64,000 bases of DNA, taken from the NCBI RefSeq assembly GCF_000299575.1, contig NZ_AMGO01000007.1, positions 62,001-126,000 on the forward strand, given 5' to 3'. Under the pieces are notes generated by a model. The model searched no databases. It worked only from the letters and a program-made list of their open reading frames with translations, and had not been told where the DNA came from. The stretch comes from Oceaniovalibus guishaninsula JLT2003. GTDB taxonomy: Bacteria; Pseudomonadota; Alphaproteobacteria; Rhodobacterales; Rhodobacteraceae. Position numbers and translations under genes: made by a program. Shown here in pieces: positions 1 through 9,783 of this stretch (positions within the stretch are counted from its first letter, which is position 1; each line of letters starts with the position of its first letter).

Positions 1-503
1 TCCTGATCGCCAGCGCGTGGATCTGCCGTAACCTGACGCGCGGGGCGATGGGGCGGCGGTGGATGGCGATCCGCGACATGGACATCGCGGCCGAGATCAT
101 CGGCGTCAACCCGCTGCGCGCCAAGCTGTCGGCGTTCGGCGTGTCGTCCTTCTTCGTCGGCATCGCGGGCGCGCTATTCTTCGCCGTCTATCTGGGCGCG
201 GTCGAGGCGAACGAGGCGTTCGGCATCAACAAGTCGTTCCTGGTGCTGTTCATGGTCATCATCGGCGGCCTGGGCAGCATCTTCGGCAGCTTCGCGGGGG
301 CGGCGTTCCTGGTGCTGCTGCCGGTGGCGCTGAAGGTGCTTGGATCGGACCTGCTGGGGATGCCGACGGATCTGGTGGCGCATCTGAACCTGGTGATCGT
401 CGGCGCGCTGATCATGTTCTTCCTGATCGTCGAGCCGCACGGTCTGGCGCAGATGTGGCGGCTGACGAAGGAAAAATTGCGGCTTTGGCCGTTCCCGCAT
501 TAG
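1..503 (+). CDS. livM: Branched-chain amino acid ABC transporter permease, LivM type (5' end missing)
   Basis: The reading frame is open from base 3, so the gene begins before the window and only the last 167 residues or so are seen. They include the loop typical of LivM permeases (GRRWMAIRDMDIAAEIIGVN, about residues 16-35 of the visible part), which in this family contacts the ATPase, followed by hydrophobic inner-membrane helices containing GGLGSIFGSFAGAAFLVLLP. The protein would be one half of the membrane channel of a HAAT-family importer for branched-chain amino acids or similar amides. The binding protein and one ATPase follow downstream on the same strand. The partner permease (LivH) and the second ATPase (LivG) are not in the window and are probably upstream. 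The substrate cannot be told from sequence. Confidence 0.9.
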   Translation, partial: LIASAWICRNLTRGAMGRRWMAIRDMDIAAEIIGVNPLRAKLSAFGVSSFFVGIAGALFFAVYLGAVEANEAFGINKSFLVLFMVIIGGLGSIFGSFAGAAFLVLLPVALKVLGSDLLGMPTDLVAHLNLVIVGALIMFFLIVEPHGLAQMWRLTKEKLRLWPFPH

Positions 504-570
504 GATCGTCTTCACGCCGGTCGGATAGGCCGGAAATCAAGAAGTCCCGCAGGGGACACAGGGAGGAAGA

Positions 571-1854
571 ATGAAGAAGTCGCTTACCACGATGGCGCTG
601 GGCCTGACGCTGGCCGCGGGGCCGGCGCTGGCCGATCTGACGATCCCGGATCTGAGCTATCGGACCGGGCCTTATGCCGCCAGCGGCATCCCCTATTCGG
701 ACGGATACCAGGACTATTTCACGCTGATCAACGAACGCGACGGCGGCGTCGGCGGCGAAAGGCTGAACCTGATCGAGTGCGAGACAGGCTATAACACCGA
801 AAAGGGCGTCGAATGCTATGAGGCGACCAAGGGGCAGGGCGCGCTGCTGTATCAGCCGCTGTCCACCGGGATCACCTATCAGCTGATCCCCAAGGCCAGC
901 GCGGACGGCATTCCGATTCATACGCTGGGCTATGGGCGCACCAGCGCGAAGAACGGCAAGGTGTTCGAATGGGTGTTCAATTACCCGGCGAATTACTGGG
1001 ACGGCGCATCGGTCGCGGTCAAGCATATCCTCGATGAGAACGACGGCGACATCAGCGACAAGACCATCGCCCTGCTGTATCACAACAGCGCCTTCGGCAA
1101 GGAGCCGATCCGCACGCTGGAGGAGTTGAGCGAGAAGCACGGATTCACCTTCACGCAACTGCCGATCGAGCCGCCGGGGCAGGAGCAGAAGTCGCAATGG
1201 CTGCAAATCCGCCGCGACCAGCCCGATTACGTCATCCTGTATGGCTGGGGGGTGATGAACCCCGTCGCCATCCAGGAAGCCGCCAATGTCCGCTATCCGA
1301 TGGACCAGATGATCGGCATATGGTGGGCCGGGTCCGAGAACGACGTGGCCCCGGCCGGCGCGCGCGCAGACGGCTACAAGGCGCTGGCGATGCATGCGGT
1401 GAACGCGGATTTTCCCATCTACGACGACTTGCAGACCTATGTCGTGGACAAGGGGCTGACTGCGGGCGCGGGCGACCAGTTGGGCAGCGTTCTTTATAAC
1501 CGTGGGCTTTATTCCGCGGTGCTGGCGGTCGAGGCGATCCGCAAGGCGCAGGAACTGGCCGGCACGTCCGACATCACCCCAGCGCAGATGCGCGACGGGA
1601 TGGAGGCGCTGGAGATGACCGAGGAGCGGATGACCGAACTCGGGCTTCCGGGGTTCGGCCCGTCCTTCAAGGTGACGTGCGAGAATCACGGCGGCGACGG
1701 TCTGGGCGCGATTTCCCAATGGGATCACGAGCGTGGCACGTTCGAGCTGATCACCGACTATATGCAGAGCGATACCGAGGTTCTGGACCCGCTGATCGAG
1801 GAAGACAGCCTGGCCTATGCCGAGGAAAACAACATCGATCTGCGCTGCCAGTGA
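571..1854 (+). CDS. ABC transporter substrate-binding protein, LivK/HAAT type
   Basis: A 427-residue periplasmic binding protein. It starts with a Sec signal peptide (MKKSLTTMALGLTLAAGPALA) and is followed by a Peripla_BP_6 type two-lobe domain over nearly the whole length (SYRTGPYAASGIPYSDGYQDYF near the start). The ATG is 67 bases after the permease stop and has a strong Shine-Dalgarno GGGAGGAAG about 3-10 bases upstream. A small hairpin (GTCCC-GCA-GGGGAC) sits just before it, possibly helping the binding protein be made in excess. It should capture an amino acid or amide and deliver it to LivH/LivM. At 427 residues it is longer than the E. coli LivJ/LivK proteins (about 370), like the subgroup often annotated only as 'ABC transporter substrate-binding protein' in this order. 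The true ligand is unknown. Confidence 0.9.
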   Translation: MKKSLTTMALGLTLAAGPALADLTIPDLSYRTGPYAASGIPYSDGYQDYFTLINERDGGVGGERLNLIECETGYNTEKGVECYEATKGQGALLYQPLSTGITYQLIPKASADGIPIHTLGYGRTSAKNGKVFEWVFNYPANYWDGASVAVKHILDENDGDISDKTIALLYHNSAFGKEPIRTLEELSEKHGFTFTQLPIEPPGQEQKSQWLQIRRDQPDYVILYGWGVMNPVAIQEAANVRYPMDQMIGIWWAGSENDVAPAGARADGYKALAMHAVNADFPIYDDLQTYVVDKGLTAGAGDQLGSVLYNRGLYSAVLAVEAIRKAQELAGTSDITPAQMRDGMEALEMTEERMTELGLPGFGPSFKVTCENHGGDGLGAISQWDHERGTFELITDYMQSDTEVLDPLIEEDSLAYAEENNIDLRCQ

Positions 1855-1856
1855 CG

Positions 1857-3080
1857 ATGGCGGCCCGTCCCTTCCGGGGGCGGGCCATCCGCGCCCCGAT
1901 GGCCGCGATCTGTGCGGCGCTGCTGCTGGGGGCGTGCGACCTGACGCGGCCCCCGTCGCGGCAATGCGTGCTGCCCGGCGCGGCGCTGGCGCAGGCGGGG
2001 CTGGCGTCTTCGGGACGGGATGCGGGGGGCGCGACGCTGGCCGCCGATCCGGGGCCGATGGTGCTGGACGCCCTGCGCGACCGCGCGGCCGAGGCGCCGG
2101 CGCGCCAGCCCATCACGTTCCAGGTGCTGTCGCTGTCGGCGGGCGGGCAATACGGCGCGTTAGGCGCGGGATTCCTGCGCGGCTGGGCCGAGAATCCCGT
2201 CAATCCGCGTCCCGACTTCGATCTGGTGACGGGGGTTTCGGCGGGTGCGTTCCTGGCGCCGGCGGTCTTCGCGGGGCAGGGACGGGACGGCGCGCTGGAC
2301 ATCTATGACGGGCTGTCCGAGGCGGAGGTGTTCCGCCGCCGCCCGCTGCCCGCCTTGCTGTCGGCACCCTCCTTGTCGAGCGTCGAGCCGCTGGAGGGGC
2401 TTTTGCGGCAGCAACTGGATGCGCAGACGATCGCGGCCATCGCCGCGCGGCACCGCGACGGCGCGCGGTTGCTGATTTCGGCCGTCAACCTGGACACGAC
2501 GCGGCAGACGGTGTTCGACCTCGGCGCCATCGCCGCGTCCGGCCTGCCGCTGGAGCATCGCCGCGACTGCATGGCCGAGGCGATGCTGGCTTCGGGCGCA
2601 ATACCGGGCCTGTTTCCGCCGCGCGCCATCGACGGGGCGCTGTTCGCGGATGGGGGGTTGCGCGAGCAGGTGTTCCTGGCCGCGATCGAGGAATCGCGCC
2701 GCCGTGTTGCCGCCGAAACGGGGCGCGAGATCCGGGTGGAGGCGGTCGTCGTGGTCAACGGCGCGCTGCGGCCGCCGGTGGGGCCGGTCGCGGACCGCCT
2801 GCCCGATTATATCGGCCGGTCGGTGGCGATCCTGGCCGACGAAGTGCTGCGCGACAGTATCGCCGAAACGGTCGCCTTCGCCGCCGCGCGGCCCGATTGG
2901 ACATTGCGCGGAATCGTGTCGCAGGCCACGCTGGAGCGGTGCGGCGGCGCGGTTCCCGTCGGCACGTTCGATCCTTGCGTGACATCGGCGCTGTTCGCCG
3001 AAGGGCGCGCGCGGGGGCGGGCGGTGCCGCTGGATCTGCTGAGCGCCGGCGAATTGCGCGCGCTGGCCGACGCGCTGTGA
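1857..3080 (+). CDS. Patatin-like phospholipase family lipoprotein
   Basis: A 407-residue protein whose ATG lies two bases after the binding-protein stop. The N-terminus has a lipoprotein signal with lipobox LLGAC, so Cys at about residue 23 would be lipidated. Patatin features follow: an oxyanion-type loop (SLSAGGQYGALGAGFLRGW, about residues 93-111), the nucleophile elbow GVSAGAF (GxSxG) and the Asp of the Ser-Asp dyad in DGGLREQVF. These predict a lipid acyl hydrolase at the cell envelope. The glycine-rich loop is SAGGQYG rather than the common GGGxRG, a variant I associate with proteobacterial lipoprotein patatins. Its position between the binding protein and ATPase of an importer operon is unusual. 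Co-transcription is likely from spacing, but a functional link is not shown. An upstream in-frame start at 1677 would lie inside the binding-protein gene and is rejected. Confidence 0.85.
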   Translation: MAARPFRGRAIRAPMAAICAALLLGACDLTRPPSRQCVLPGAALAQAGLASSGRDAGGATLAADPGPMVLDALRDRAAEAPARQPITFQVLSLSAGGQYGALGAGFLRGWAENPVNPRPDFDLVTGVSAGAFLAPAVFAGQGRDGALDIYDGLSEAEVFRRRPLPALLSAPSLSSVEPLEGLLRQQLDAQTIAAIAARHRDGARLLISAVNLDTTRQTVFDLGAIAASGLPLEHRRDCMAEAMLASGAIPGLFPPRAIDGALFADGGLREQVFLAAIEESRRRVAAETGREIRVEAVVVVNGALRPPVGPVADRLPDYIGRSVAILADEVLRDSIAETVAFAAARPDWTLRGIVSQATLERCGGAVPVGTFDPCVTSALFAEGRARGRAVPLDLLSAGELRALADAL

Positions 3081-3094
3081 CAGGGGGGACGGGG

Positions 3095-3937
3095 ATGAAC
3101 ATGTCGGCGGAACGGGTCGAGGCGGCCGCGCAGGTCGAGACGTTGCTGGAGGTCAACAACATTGAGGTGATCTATAATTCGGTCATCCTGGTGCTGAAGG
3201 GCGTGTCGCTGAACGTGCCGCGGGGGGGCATCACCGCGCTGCTGGGCGGCAACGGCGCGGGCAAGACCACGACGCTGAAGGCGATCAGCAACCTGCTGAA
3301 ATCCGAGCGGGGCGAAGTGACGAAAGGCTCCATCGCGTATCGCGGCGAGCGGGTGCAGGACCTGAACCCCGCCGATCTGGTGCAGCGCGGCGTCATCCAG
3401 GTGATGGAGGGGCGGCATTGCTTCGAGCATCTGACGATCGAGGAAAACCTGCTGACCGGCGCCTATACGCGTCGCGACGGCAAGCGGAAGGTCGCCGACG
3501 ATCTGGAGCTGGTCTATGGCTATTTCCCGCGCCTGAAGGAACGGCGCGGAAGCCAGGCCGGCTACACCTCGGGCGGCGAGCAGCAGATGTGCGCCATCGG
3601 CCGCGCCCTGATGAGCCGCCCCGAGACGATCCTGCTGGACGAGCCCAGCATGGGACTGGCGCCGCAGCTGGTCGAGGAGATCTTCGGCATCGTCAAGGAT
3701 CTGAACGAGCGGGAAGGCGTCAGCTTCCTTCTGGCCGAGCAGAACACCAACGTCGCGCTGCGGTTCGCGCATTACGGCTATATCCTGGAAAGCGGCCGGG
3801 TTGTGATGGACGGCGCGGCCGCCGATCTGCGCGAGAACCCGGACGTGAAGGAATTCTATCTCGGCATGTCGGACGAAGGCCGCAAGTCGTTCCGCGATGT
3901 CCGGTCCTATCGCCGCCGCAAGCGCTGGCTGAGTTAG
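3095..3937 (+). CDS. livF: Branched-chain amino acid ABC transporter ATP-binding protein, LivF type
   Basis: A 280-residue ABC ATPase with Walker A GGNGAGKTT, Q-loop region QVMEGRHCF, signature SGGEQQ, Walker B ILLDEPSMGLAP and the H-loop replaced by the AEQNTNVALR segment typical of LivF. It energises the LivM-containing importer at the inner membrane. The start at 3095 follows GGGGGACGGGG and gives an N-terminus about 40 residues longer than E. coli LivF (237 aa), partly through a C-terminal tail (KSFRDVRSYRRRKRWLS). A second ATG lies two codons in at 3101. It is last in the visible operon, and no clear terminator follows it. Confidence 0.9.
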   Translation: MNMSAERVEAAAQVETLLEVNNIEVIYNSVILVLKGVSLNVPRGGITALLGGNGAGKTTTLKAISNLLKSERGEVTKGSIAYRGERVQDLNPADLVQRGVIQVMEGRHCFEHLTIEENLLTGAYTRRDGKRKVADDLELVYGYFPRLKERRGSQAGYTSGGEQQMCAIGRALMSRPETILLDEPSMGLAPQLVEEIFGIVKDLNEREGVSFLLAEQNTNVALRFAHYGYILESGRVVMDGAAADLRENPDVKEFYLGMSDEGRKSFRDVRSYRRRKRWLS

Positions 3938-4225
3938 CTATGGTTTCATATGAAGTCATCGGGCGACGGTGCTTCGGGGGCCGTGAGCTTTTCGTGGCGT
4001 AGAAGCGGTCCGGCAAGTCCCGCGCATTGGTGCTAAGGGCATTTGCGACCGGAAAGCGGTGGGCTGAACGCAGGCCGGCATGAGTGTCGCGACGCAGGTA
4101 CCGGCCAGCAACCATAAAGGTGATGGGTGCATGATGGTCCAGGTCGTTCATTTCCCGCACCCTTTGCCGAAGTTTAACAAATGCAGCCTTCTCTTCAAAT
4201 GAACGAAATTATCCCGAGTTCACGG
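3938..4225. other. Intergenic region after the ABC transporter operon, no gene recognised
   Basis: These 288 bases separate the end of the (+) transporter operon from the convergent hydrolase gene. They are less GC-rich than their surroundings, with AT-rich patches around 3938-3960 and 4165-4215. I see no convincing reading frame with known motifs, no strong terminator hairpin and no tRNA. A minus-strand frame open through here gives no family I recognise. It may be the remnant of a decayed gene. Confidence 0.4.
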
Positions 4226-5230
4226 TCACCGCGCCAGCACGTCCGACAGAAACGCCCCCGCCGCCGTCGCGATTTCGGCCTGGATGTCGGCGCGGGCGCG
4301 CGGGCCGGGATCGGCGCAGATCGGATCCTCGCCCGACAGGCCCACGACAGCCCAGCCCAGCCATGTGCACCTGCCGAGAAAGCTGAAATGCGAAGCGCCG
4401 CTGACGTAAAGGTGCCGTGCGCCTGGGATCGTCGGGGCGATTGCCGCGGCATCCACCCCGGCAGGGATGGTTTCGGGATCCCCGAGGTTGATCAGCAGGA
4501 CCGGAACGTCGATGCGGCCAAGACTTTCGGCGGTATAGGCCTGGGCGAGCGCCGGATCGACGGCAATGACGGCCTCGATCCGCGCGTCCCTGTCATCGGC
4601 CTCGTATCGGGTCGCGTCGATGGCGGTCAGGTCCGCGCCGCCATCGGCCAGCCACTGACATTCCAGGCCGATATTCCCCTCGCAATAGGCGATGAAGGCC
4701 GATTTCGACACCCGCGCGCCCGCGACGCGAAGGGCCGTGTGGCCGCCCAGCGAAAAGCCCAGCACCCCGACCCTGTCGAGATCGGGCGACAATCCCTCGG
4801 GCGGCGCGCGCTTCAGCCAGTCGAGGATGGCGCCCAGGTCGTCCGCCCGCTCCCAAGGCATCACCGTGCGCTGAGGCAACGAATCGCCCGATGTCGTGCC
4901 GGGGTGGTTCGGCGCGACCACGATGACGCCACGGTCGGTCAGCGCATTGGCCAGCCATCCCAGATTGGCCGCATTGCCGCCCGATCCGTGCGACACAAGC
5001 ACGACCGGGGCGGGATCGCCAAGCGACTGCGCATCTTCGACAACCGGCGCGCCGACGAAGACCGCGTTGCCACCCAACCGCGTAACGGGGTCTCGCTGAT
5101 CGGTCGGATACCAGACATGCACGGGCAGCGGCACGTCGCGATGCGCCACGTCGATCTCGGTCGCGATATGCCCCGGCTGCGCCTGCGCGACACCCCCCGC
5201 CAGAATGAGGACGGCAAAACCCAGCTTCAT
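4226..5230 (-). CDS. Secreted alpha/beta hydrolase, dienelactone hydrolase / PAF-acetylhydrolase-like
   Basis: A 334-residue protein with a Sec signal peptide (MKLGFAVLILAGGVAQAQ), so it is probably periplasmic. An alpha/beta hydrolase core follows: HGSGGN as the oxyanion-hole segment, nucleophile elbow GFSLGGHTA (GxSxGG), an Asp in PVLLINLGDPET and a late His in YVSGASHFSFLG. The layout matches predicted dienelactone hydrolases (COG4188). Substrate is unknown; ester or lactone hydrolysis is the family expectation. It is the last of three minus-strand genes (ilvC, the EamA transporter, this one), 32 bases from the transporter, but there is no evident shared pathway. Confidence 0.8.
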   Translation of the reverse strand: MKLGFAVLILAGGVAQAQPGHIATEIDVAHRDVPLPVHVWYPTDQRDPVTRLGGNAVFVGAPVVEDAQSLGDPAPVVLVSHGSGGNAANLGWLANALTDRGVIVVAPNHPGTTSGDSLPQRTVMPWERADDLGAILDWLKRAPPEGLSPDLDRVGVLGFSLGGHTALRVAGARVSKSAFIAYCEGNIGLECQWLADGGADLTAIDATRYEADDRDARIEAVIAVDPALAQAYTAESLGRIDVPVLLINLGDPETIPAGVDAAAIAPTIPGARHLYVSGASHFSFLGRCTWLGWAVVGLSGEDPICADPGPRARADIQAEIATAAGAFLSDVLAR

Positions 5231-5262
5231 TCAACCGCCCCCCGTATGGCGTTCGCCCGATC

Positions 5263-6183
5263 CTAGCGCACCGGGCGCCCGGCGTCAGCGCCGCCGAACA
5301 GCCGCCTCAACTGGCCCCATTGGCTGACCGCCAGTCCCATCAGGATCAGCGCCAGCGCGGCGAAGAAGCGGGGCGGAAGCGCCTCGGCCAGCAGCAGCGC
5401 GCCGAACGCCATCGACCACAGCGGCACCTGATAGTTCACCAGCGTCATGAAGACCGATCCGGCGGTGCGGATCACCTGGACCCGGATCAGCGCGGCCAGC
5501 GCCGTGGGCACCAACCCCAGGAACAGGATCGCCAGCGACGGCAGGTCCGCCGAGGGGCGGGGCACCCCTTCGACCAGCAGCATCAAGGGCACCAGCACCG
5601 CCGCGCCGACCAGCAGCGACGCCCCCGACAGCGCCACGGGATCGACCGGCGGGCATTGCCGCGTCAGGATCGACGCCGCGGCATAGCAGACCGTCGCCGT
5701 CAGGCAGGCCAATTGCCCAAGCGCCACCGAACCCGCCCCGAAATCCAGCGATTGCGGTCCCAGCAGCAACAGCGTTCCCGAAAACCCGATCAGCACGCCG
5801 ATGCTGCGGCGCGGGGTCATCGGCTCGTCCGAGAAGAAATGCGCCAGCGGCAGCACGAACAGCGGCAGCGCCGTCATCGCCAGCCCGGCAAAGGCCGATG
5901 GCACGTATTGCTGTCCCCAGGACAGCAGCAGGAAAGGGAAAGCGGCCGAGGCCAGCCCGATCGGCACGACATAGCGCCAGACCGTCCAGCCGCGCGGCAT
6001 GGCGCGGCCCAGCACCGCCATCAACAGCAGAGTCGATGCCGCGCCGAACCCCGTCCGCGCGGCCGCGACGGTCAGCGGGCCGTAGCCCCGCAGCGCCACC
6101 GCGACCACCATGAACGTGCCGCCCCAGATCACGCCCAGAAACGCGATCGACGCCCAGTTGCCCGGTGTCGGCTGATCGGTCAC
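5263..6183 (-). CDS. EamA (DMT) family transporter
   Basis: A 306-residue inner-membrane protein with about ten hydrophobic segments arranged as two EamA repeats (roughly residues 10-140 and 155-290). The first repeat has the family-typical IWGGTFMVVAVALRGYGPLTVAAAR. Members export metabolites, often amino acids or nucleosides; the substrate here cannot be inferred. The frame opens with GTG at 6183, just after the ilvC stop at 6206. The bases before it are C-rich with no recognisable ribosome binding site, so translation may depend on coupling to ilvC. No other start is possible without losing the first helix. Confidence 0.85.
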   Translation of the reverse strand: MTDQPTPGNWASIAFLGVIWGGTFMVVAVALRGYGPLTVAAARTGFGAASTLLLMAVLGRAMPRGWTVWRYVVPIGLASAAFPFLLLSWGQQYVPSAFAGLAMTALPLFVLPLAHFFSDEPMTPRRSIGVLIGFSGTLLLLGPQSLDFGAGSVALGQLACLTATVCYAAASILTRQCPPVDPVALSGASLLVGAAVLVPLMLLVEGVPRPSADLPSLAILFLGLVPTALAALIRVQVIRTAGSVFMTLVNYQVPLWSMAFGALLLAEALPPRFFAALALILMGLAVSQWGQLRRLFGGADAGRPVR

Positions 6184-6205
6184 GGGCGGGGGGGCTGGCG
6201 CTCGG

Positions 6206-7300
<1,095 letters not shown>

Positions 7301-7367
7301 TCATGCGCGTTTGCCAAGGGCCGGCCTGCGGGTTACTTCACGGCAAACCGCTGCAAAGGATCCGGCC

Positions 7368-8495
7368 ATGACCGCGCTGCGCGACGATATCGACCCCGAC
7401 GGGTTGCTGGAATATTCGGTCGTCTTCACCGACCGCTCGCTCAACCACATGTCGGCCGCGTTCCAGGGGGTGATGCGCGACATCTCCTCCATGCTGCGCG
7501 AGGTTTACAACGCCGACGCCGTGGCGCTGGTGCCGGGCGGCGGCACCTATGCGATGGAAGCGGTGGCGCGGCAACTGGCGACGGATGCGAAGGTTCTGAT
7601 CATCCGCAACGGCTGGTTCTCGTATCGCTGGACGCAAATATTCGAGGCGGGCCATATTCCGCAGGACGAAACGGTGCTGATGGCGCGGCGCACCGGCAAC
7701 GCCGCCGACGCCCCCTTCGCCCCGCCGCCCCTGGCCGAGGTGACGGACCGCATCCGCCAGGACCGCCCCGATATCGTCTTCGCCCCGCATGTCGAGACGA
7801 GTTCGGGCATGATCCTGCCCGACGATTACCTGACGGCGGTAGCGGACGCCGCGCACGAGGTCGGCGCACTTTTCGTGCTCGACTGCATCGCGTCGGGCTG
7901 CGTCTGGGTGAACATGAAGGCCACCGGCGTCGATGTGCTGATCTCGGCGCCGCAAAAGGGCTGGTCCGCTTCGCCCTCTGCGGGGTGCGTGATGCTGGGG
8001 GCCGCGGCGTTGGAACGGGTCCGGGCGCGGCAATCGACCAGCTTCGCCAACGATCTGGGCAAGTGGTTGCAGATCATGGAAGCCTACGAAGGCGGCGGCC
8101 ACGCCTATCATGCCACGCTGCCCACCGACGCGCTGCGCGGCTTCCGCGACGCCATGCGGGAAACGAAGGATCTGGGCTGGGATCGTCTGAAGGCAGCGCA
8201 ATGGGAACAGGGCGACGCCGTGCGCGCCCTGCTGCGCGACCGGGGCATCCGGTCGGTCGCGGCCGACGGCTTCGGCGCGCCGGGCGTGGTGGTGGCCTTT
8301 ACCGACCGTGACGACGTGAAGTCCGGCCGCGCCTTCGCCGAGCAGGGGATGCAGATCGCCGCCGGCGTGCCGCTGATGGTGGGCGAGGGCGATGGCTATG
8401 CGTCGTTCCGCATCGGGCTCTTCGGCCTCGACAAGCTGCGCGACGTGCCCGCCAGCGTGGCGCGTCTGGAAAAGGCGCTGGACGCCGTGTTCTAG
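7368..8495 (+). CDS. Class V aminotransferase, alanine--glyoxylate / serine--pyruvate transaminase-like
   Basis: A 375-residue PLP enzyme of fold type I. The N-terminus has the small-domain entry (TDRSLNHMSAAFQGVM), a cofactor phosphate-binding segment LVPGGGTYAMEAVARQL, the Asp that pairs with the PLP ring (FVLDCIASG) and the Schiff-base lysine in SAPQKGWSASP (about residue 200). These place it with the AGT/SPT group. The amino donor and acceptor cannot be decided from sequence. The ATG at 7368 was chosen because upstream in-frame sequence is not family-like. Its last four bases overlap the end of the convergent ubiH-like gene. Confidence 0.85.
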   Translation: MTALRDDIDPDGLLEYSVVFTDRSLNHMSAAFQGVMRDISSMLREVYNADAVALVPGGGTYAMEAVARQLATDAKVLIIRNGWFSYRWTQIFEAGHIPQDETVLMARRTGNAADAPFAPPPLAEVTDRIRQDRPDIVFAPHVETSSGMILPDDYLTAVADAAHEVGALFVLDCIASGCVWVNMKATGVDVLISAPQKGWSASPSAGCVMLGAAALERVRARQSTSFANDLGKWLQIMEAYEGGGHAYHATLPTDALRGFRDAMRETKDLGWDRLKAAQWEQGDAVRALLRDRGIRSVAADGFGAPGVVVAFTDRDDVKSGRAFAEQGMQIAAGVPLMVGEGDGYASFRIGLFGLDKLRDVPASVARLEKALDAVF

Positions 8496-9679
8496 CCGCG
8501 CCCCATCCCCGCACGCATGACGGCCAGGCGCAGCGGCATCAGGTCGTGCACCCCACGCAGTCCCAGTCGCCGCAGCCCCTGCACCGGGGCCGCGCCCGAC
8601 TGGCAGATCCGGTTGAACAGGTCGATCGCCCCCGCGCGCAGGCGAATGTCGCGCCCGCGCGCCGCGGCATAGGCGTCTAGCCCCCGATCCGCCCCCGGAT
8701 CGCCCGCGTCGATGCAGCGCGTCAATGCGGCGATATCGGCGATGGACGTGTTCAGCCCCTGCGCCCCGATGGGCGGCAGCACATGCGCGGCTTCGGCGAC
8801 GATGGCGGTCCGGCGCGCGGTCAGGCGCTGCGCGGTCTGCGTGACGATGGGCCATTCGCGGATCGGGCTGGCCACCTCCATCCGGCCCAGGATCGCGGTG
8901 GCGCGCGCGACCATCTGCGTCTCGAAGGCGCGGCGGTCCATCGCCAGCAGCTCCTTCGCGCGCCGCCCGTCATTCATCCACACGATGGCCGAGGCGGGCC
9001 TGCCGTCCTCGTCTCCCAGCGGAACGATGGTGAACGCGCCGCCCGAATTGTAGATCTCGGTGCTGATATTGCCGTGCGGCCGCCCATGCGTGACCGCGAA
9101 GGCCAGCGCCGTCTGCCCATAGCGGCGCACGTCCACCCCGATTCCCGCCGCCTGCCGCACCGGCGAATTGCGCCCGTCCGCCCCCACGATCAGGGCCGCG
9201 TCCAGCCGCGCGCCGTCGCTCAGCGTCACGCGCACCCCGCTGCTGCGGGCCAGCATCGCGGCAAACCCCGTTCCCATCCGCAGATCGACGCCGCCCAGAT
9301 CGGCCAGCGCTTCCGTCAGCACCTTGCGCGCGCGCCAGTTGGGCACGTTCCAGCCGAACGCCTCCAGCCCCAGATCGGACGGCAGGAACAGCCGCTTGTC
9401 GGTCCGTTCGGGCGGCCATCCGGTCGTGTCGATGACCCTCAATCCGCGCAGGGGCGTGGCATGGGGCACCAGCGGCGCCCACAATCCCGCTTCCTCGAGC
9501 AAGGCGCGCGACGGTTCCAGATACGCGGTCGAACGCAGGTCGGATCCTTCGGCCTCGGCCGTCTCCGGCGGCGGCGTCGGGTCCAGCACGGTGACGCGGT
9601 GGCCGCGTCCGGCCAGCAAGGCGGCGGCGATCAGTCCCGCAATCCCGGCGCCGCTGATGATGATGTCGGTCTCTGCCAT
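8492..9679 (-). CDS. UbiH/UbiF/VisC family FAD-dependent hydroxylase, ubiquinone biosynthesis
   Basis: A 395-residue class A flavoprotein monooxygenase. It shows the dinucleotide-binding GxGxxG (IISGAGIAGLIAAALL, residues 7-22), the DG motif (VGADGRNSPVRQAAGIGVD, about 165-183) and the second FAD motif with the UbiH-type ending (PPIGAQGLNTSIADIAAL). Such enzymes hydroxylate the benzoquinone ring during ubiquinone synthesis at the inner membrane. Which ring position cannot be told from sequence, because alphaproteobacterial members (UbiH, UbiF, UbiL, UbiM) differ in regioselectivity. It stands alone on the minus strand, with its tail overlapping the aminotransferase by four bases and its start facing the GntR gene. 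Confidence 0.85.
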   Translation of the reverse strand: MAETDIIISGAGIAGLIAAALLAGRGHRVTVLDPTPPPETAEAEGSDLRSTAYLEPSRALLEEAGLWAPLVPHATPLRGLRVIDTTGWPPERTDKRLFLPSDLGLEAFGWNVPNWRARKVLTEALADLGGVDLRMGTGFAAMLARSSGVRVTLSDGARLDAALIVGADGRNSPVRQAAGIGVDVRRYGQTALAFAVTHGRPHGNISTEIYNSGGAFTIVPLGDEDGRPASAIVWMNDGRRAKELLAMDRRAFETQMVARATAILGRMEVASPIREWPIVTQTAQRLTARRTAIVAEAAHVLPPIGAQGLNTSIADIAALTRCIDAGDPGADRGLDAYAAARGRDIRLRAGAIDLFNRICQSGAAPVQGLRRLGLRGVHDLMPLRLAVMRAGMGRG

Positions 9680-9783
9680 GTCCCGCGATCTAGGCCGCCG
9701 CGCGCGGAAGGGAAAGGCGCGCGGTTGAAACGCCCGCTTGCCACGGACTAGACAGGACGCGACGCCAGCCGGGGGGCAATGCC

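Noticed and set aside
1677-1856. A longer N-terminus for the patatin gene
   Set aside because: It would overlap the binding-protein gene by about 180 bases and destroy the lipoprotein signal that begins at 1857.
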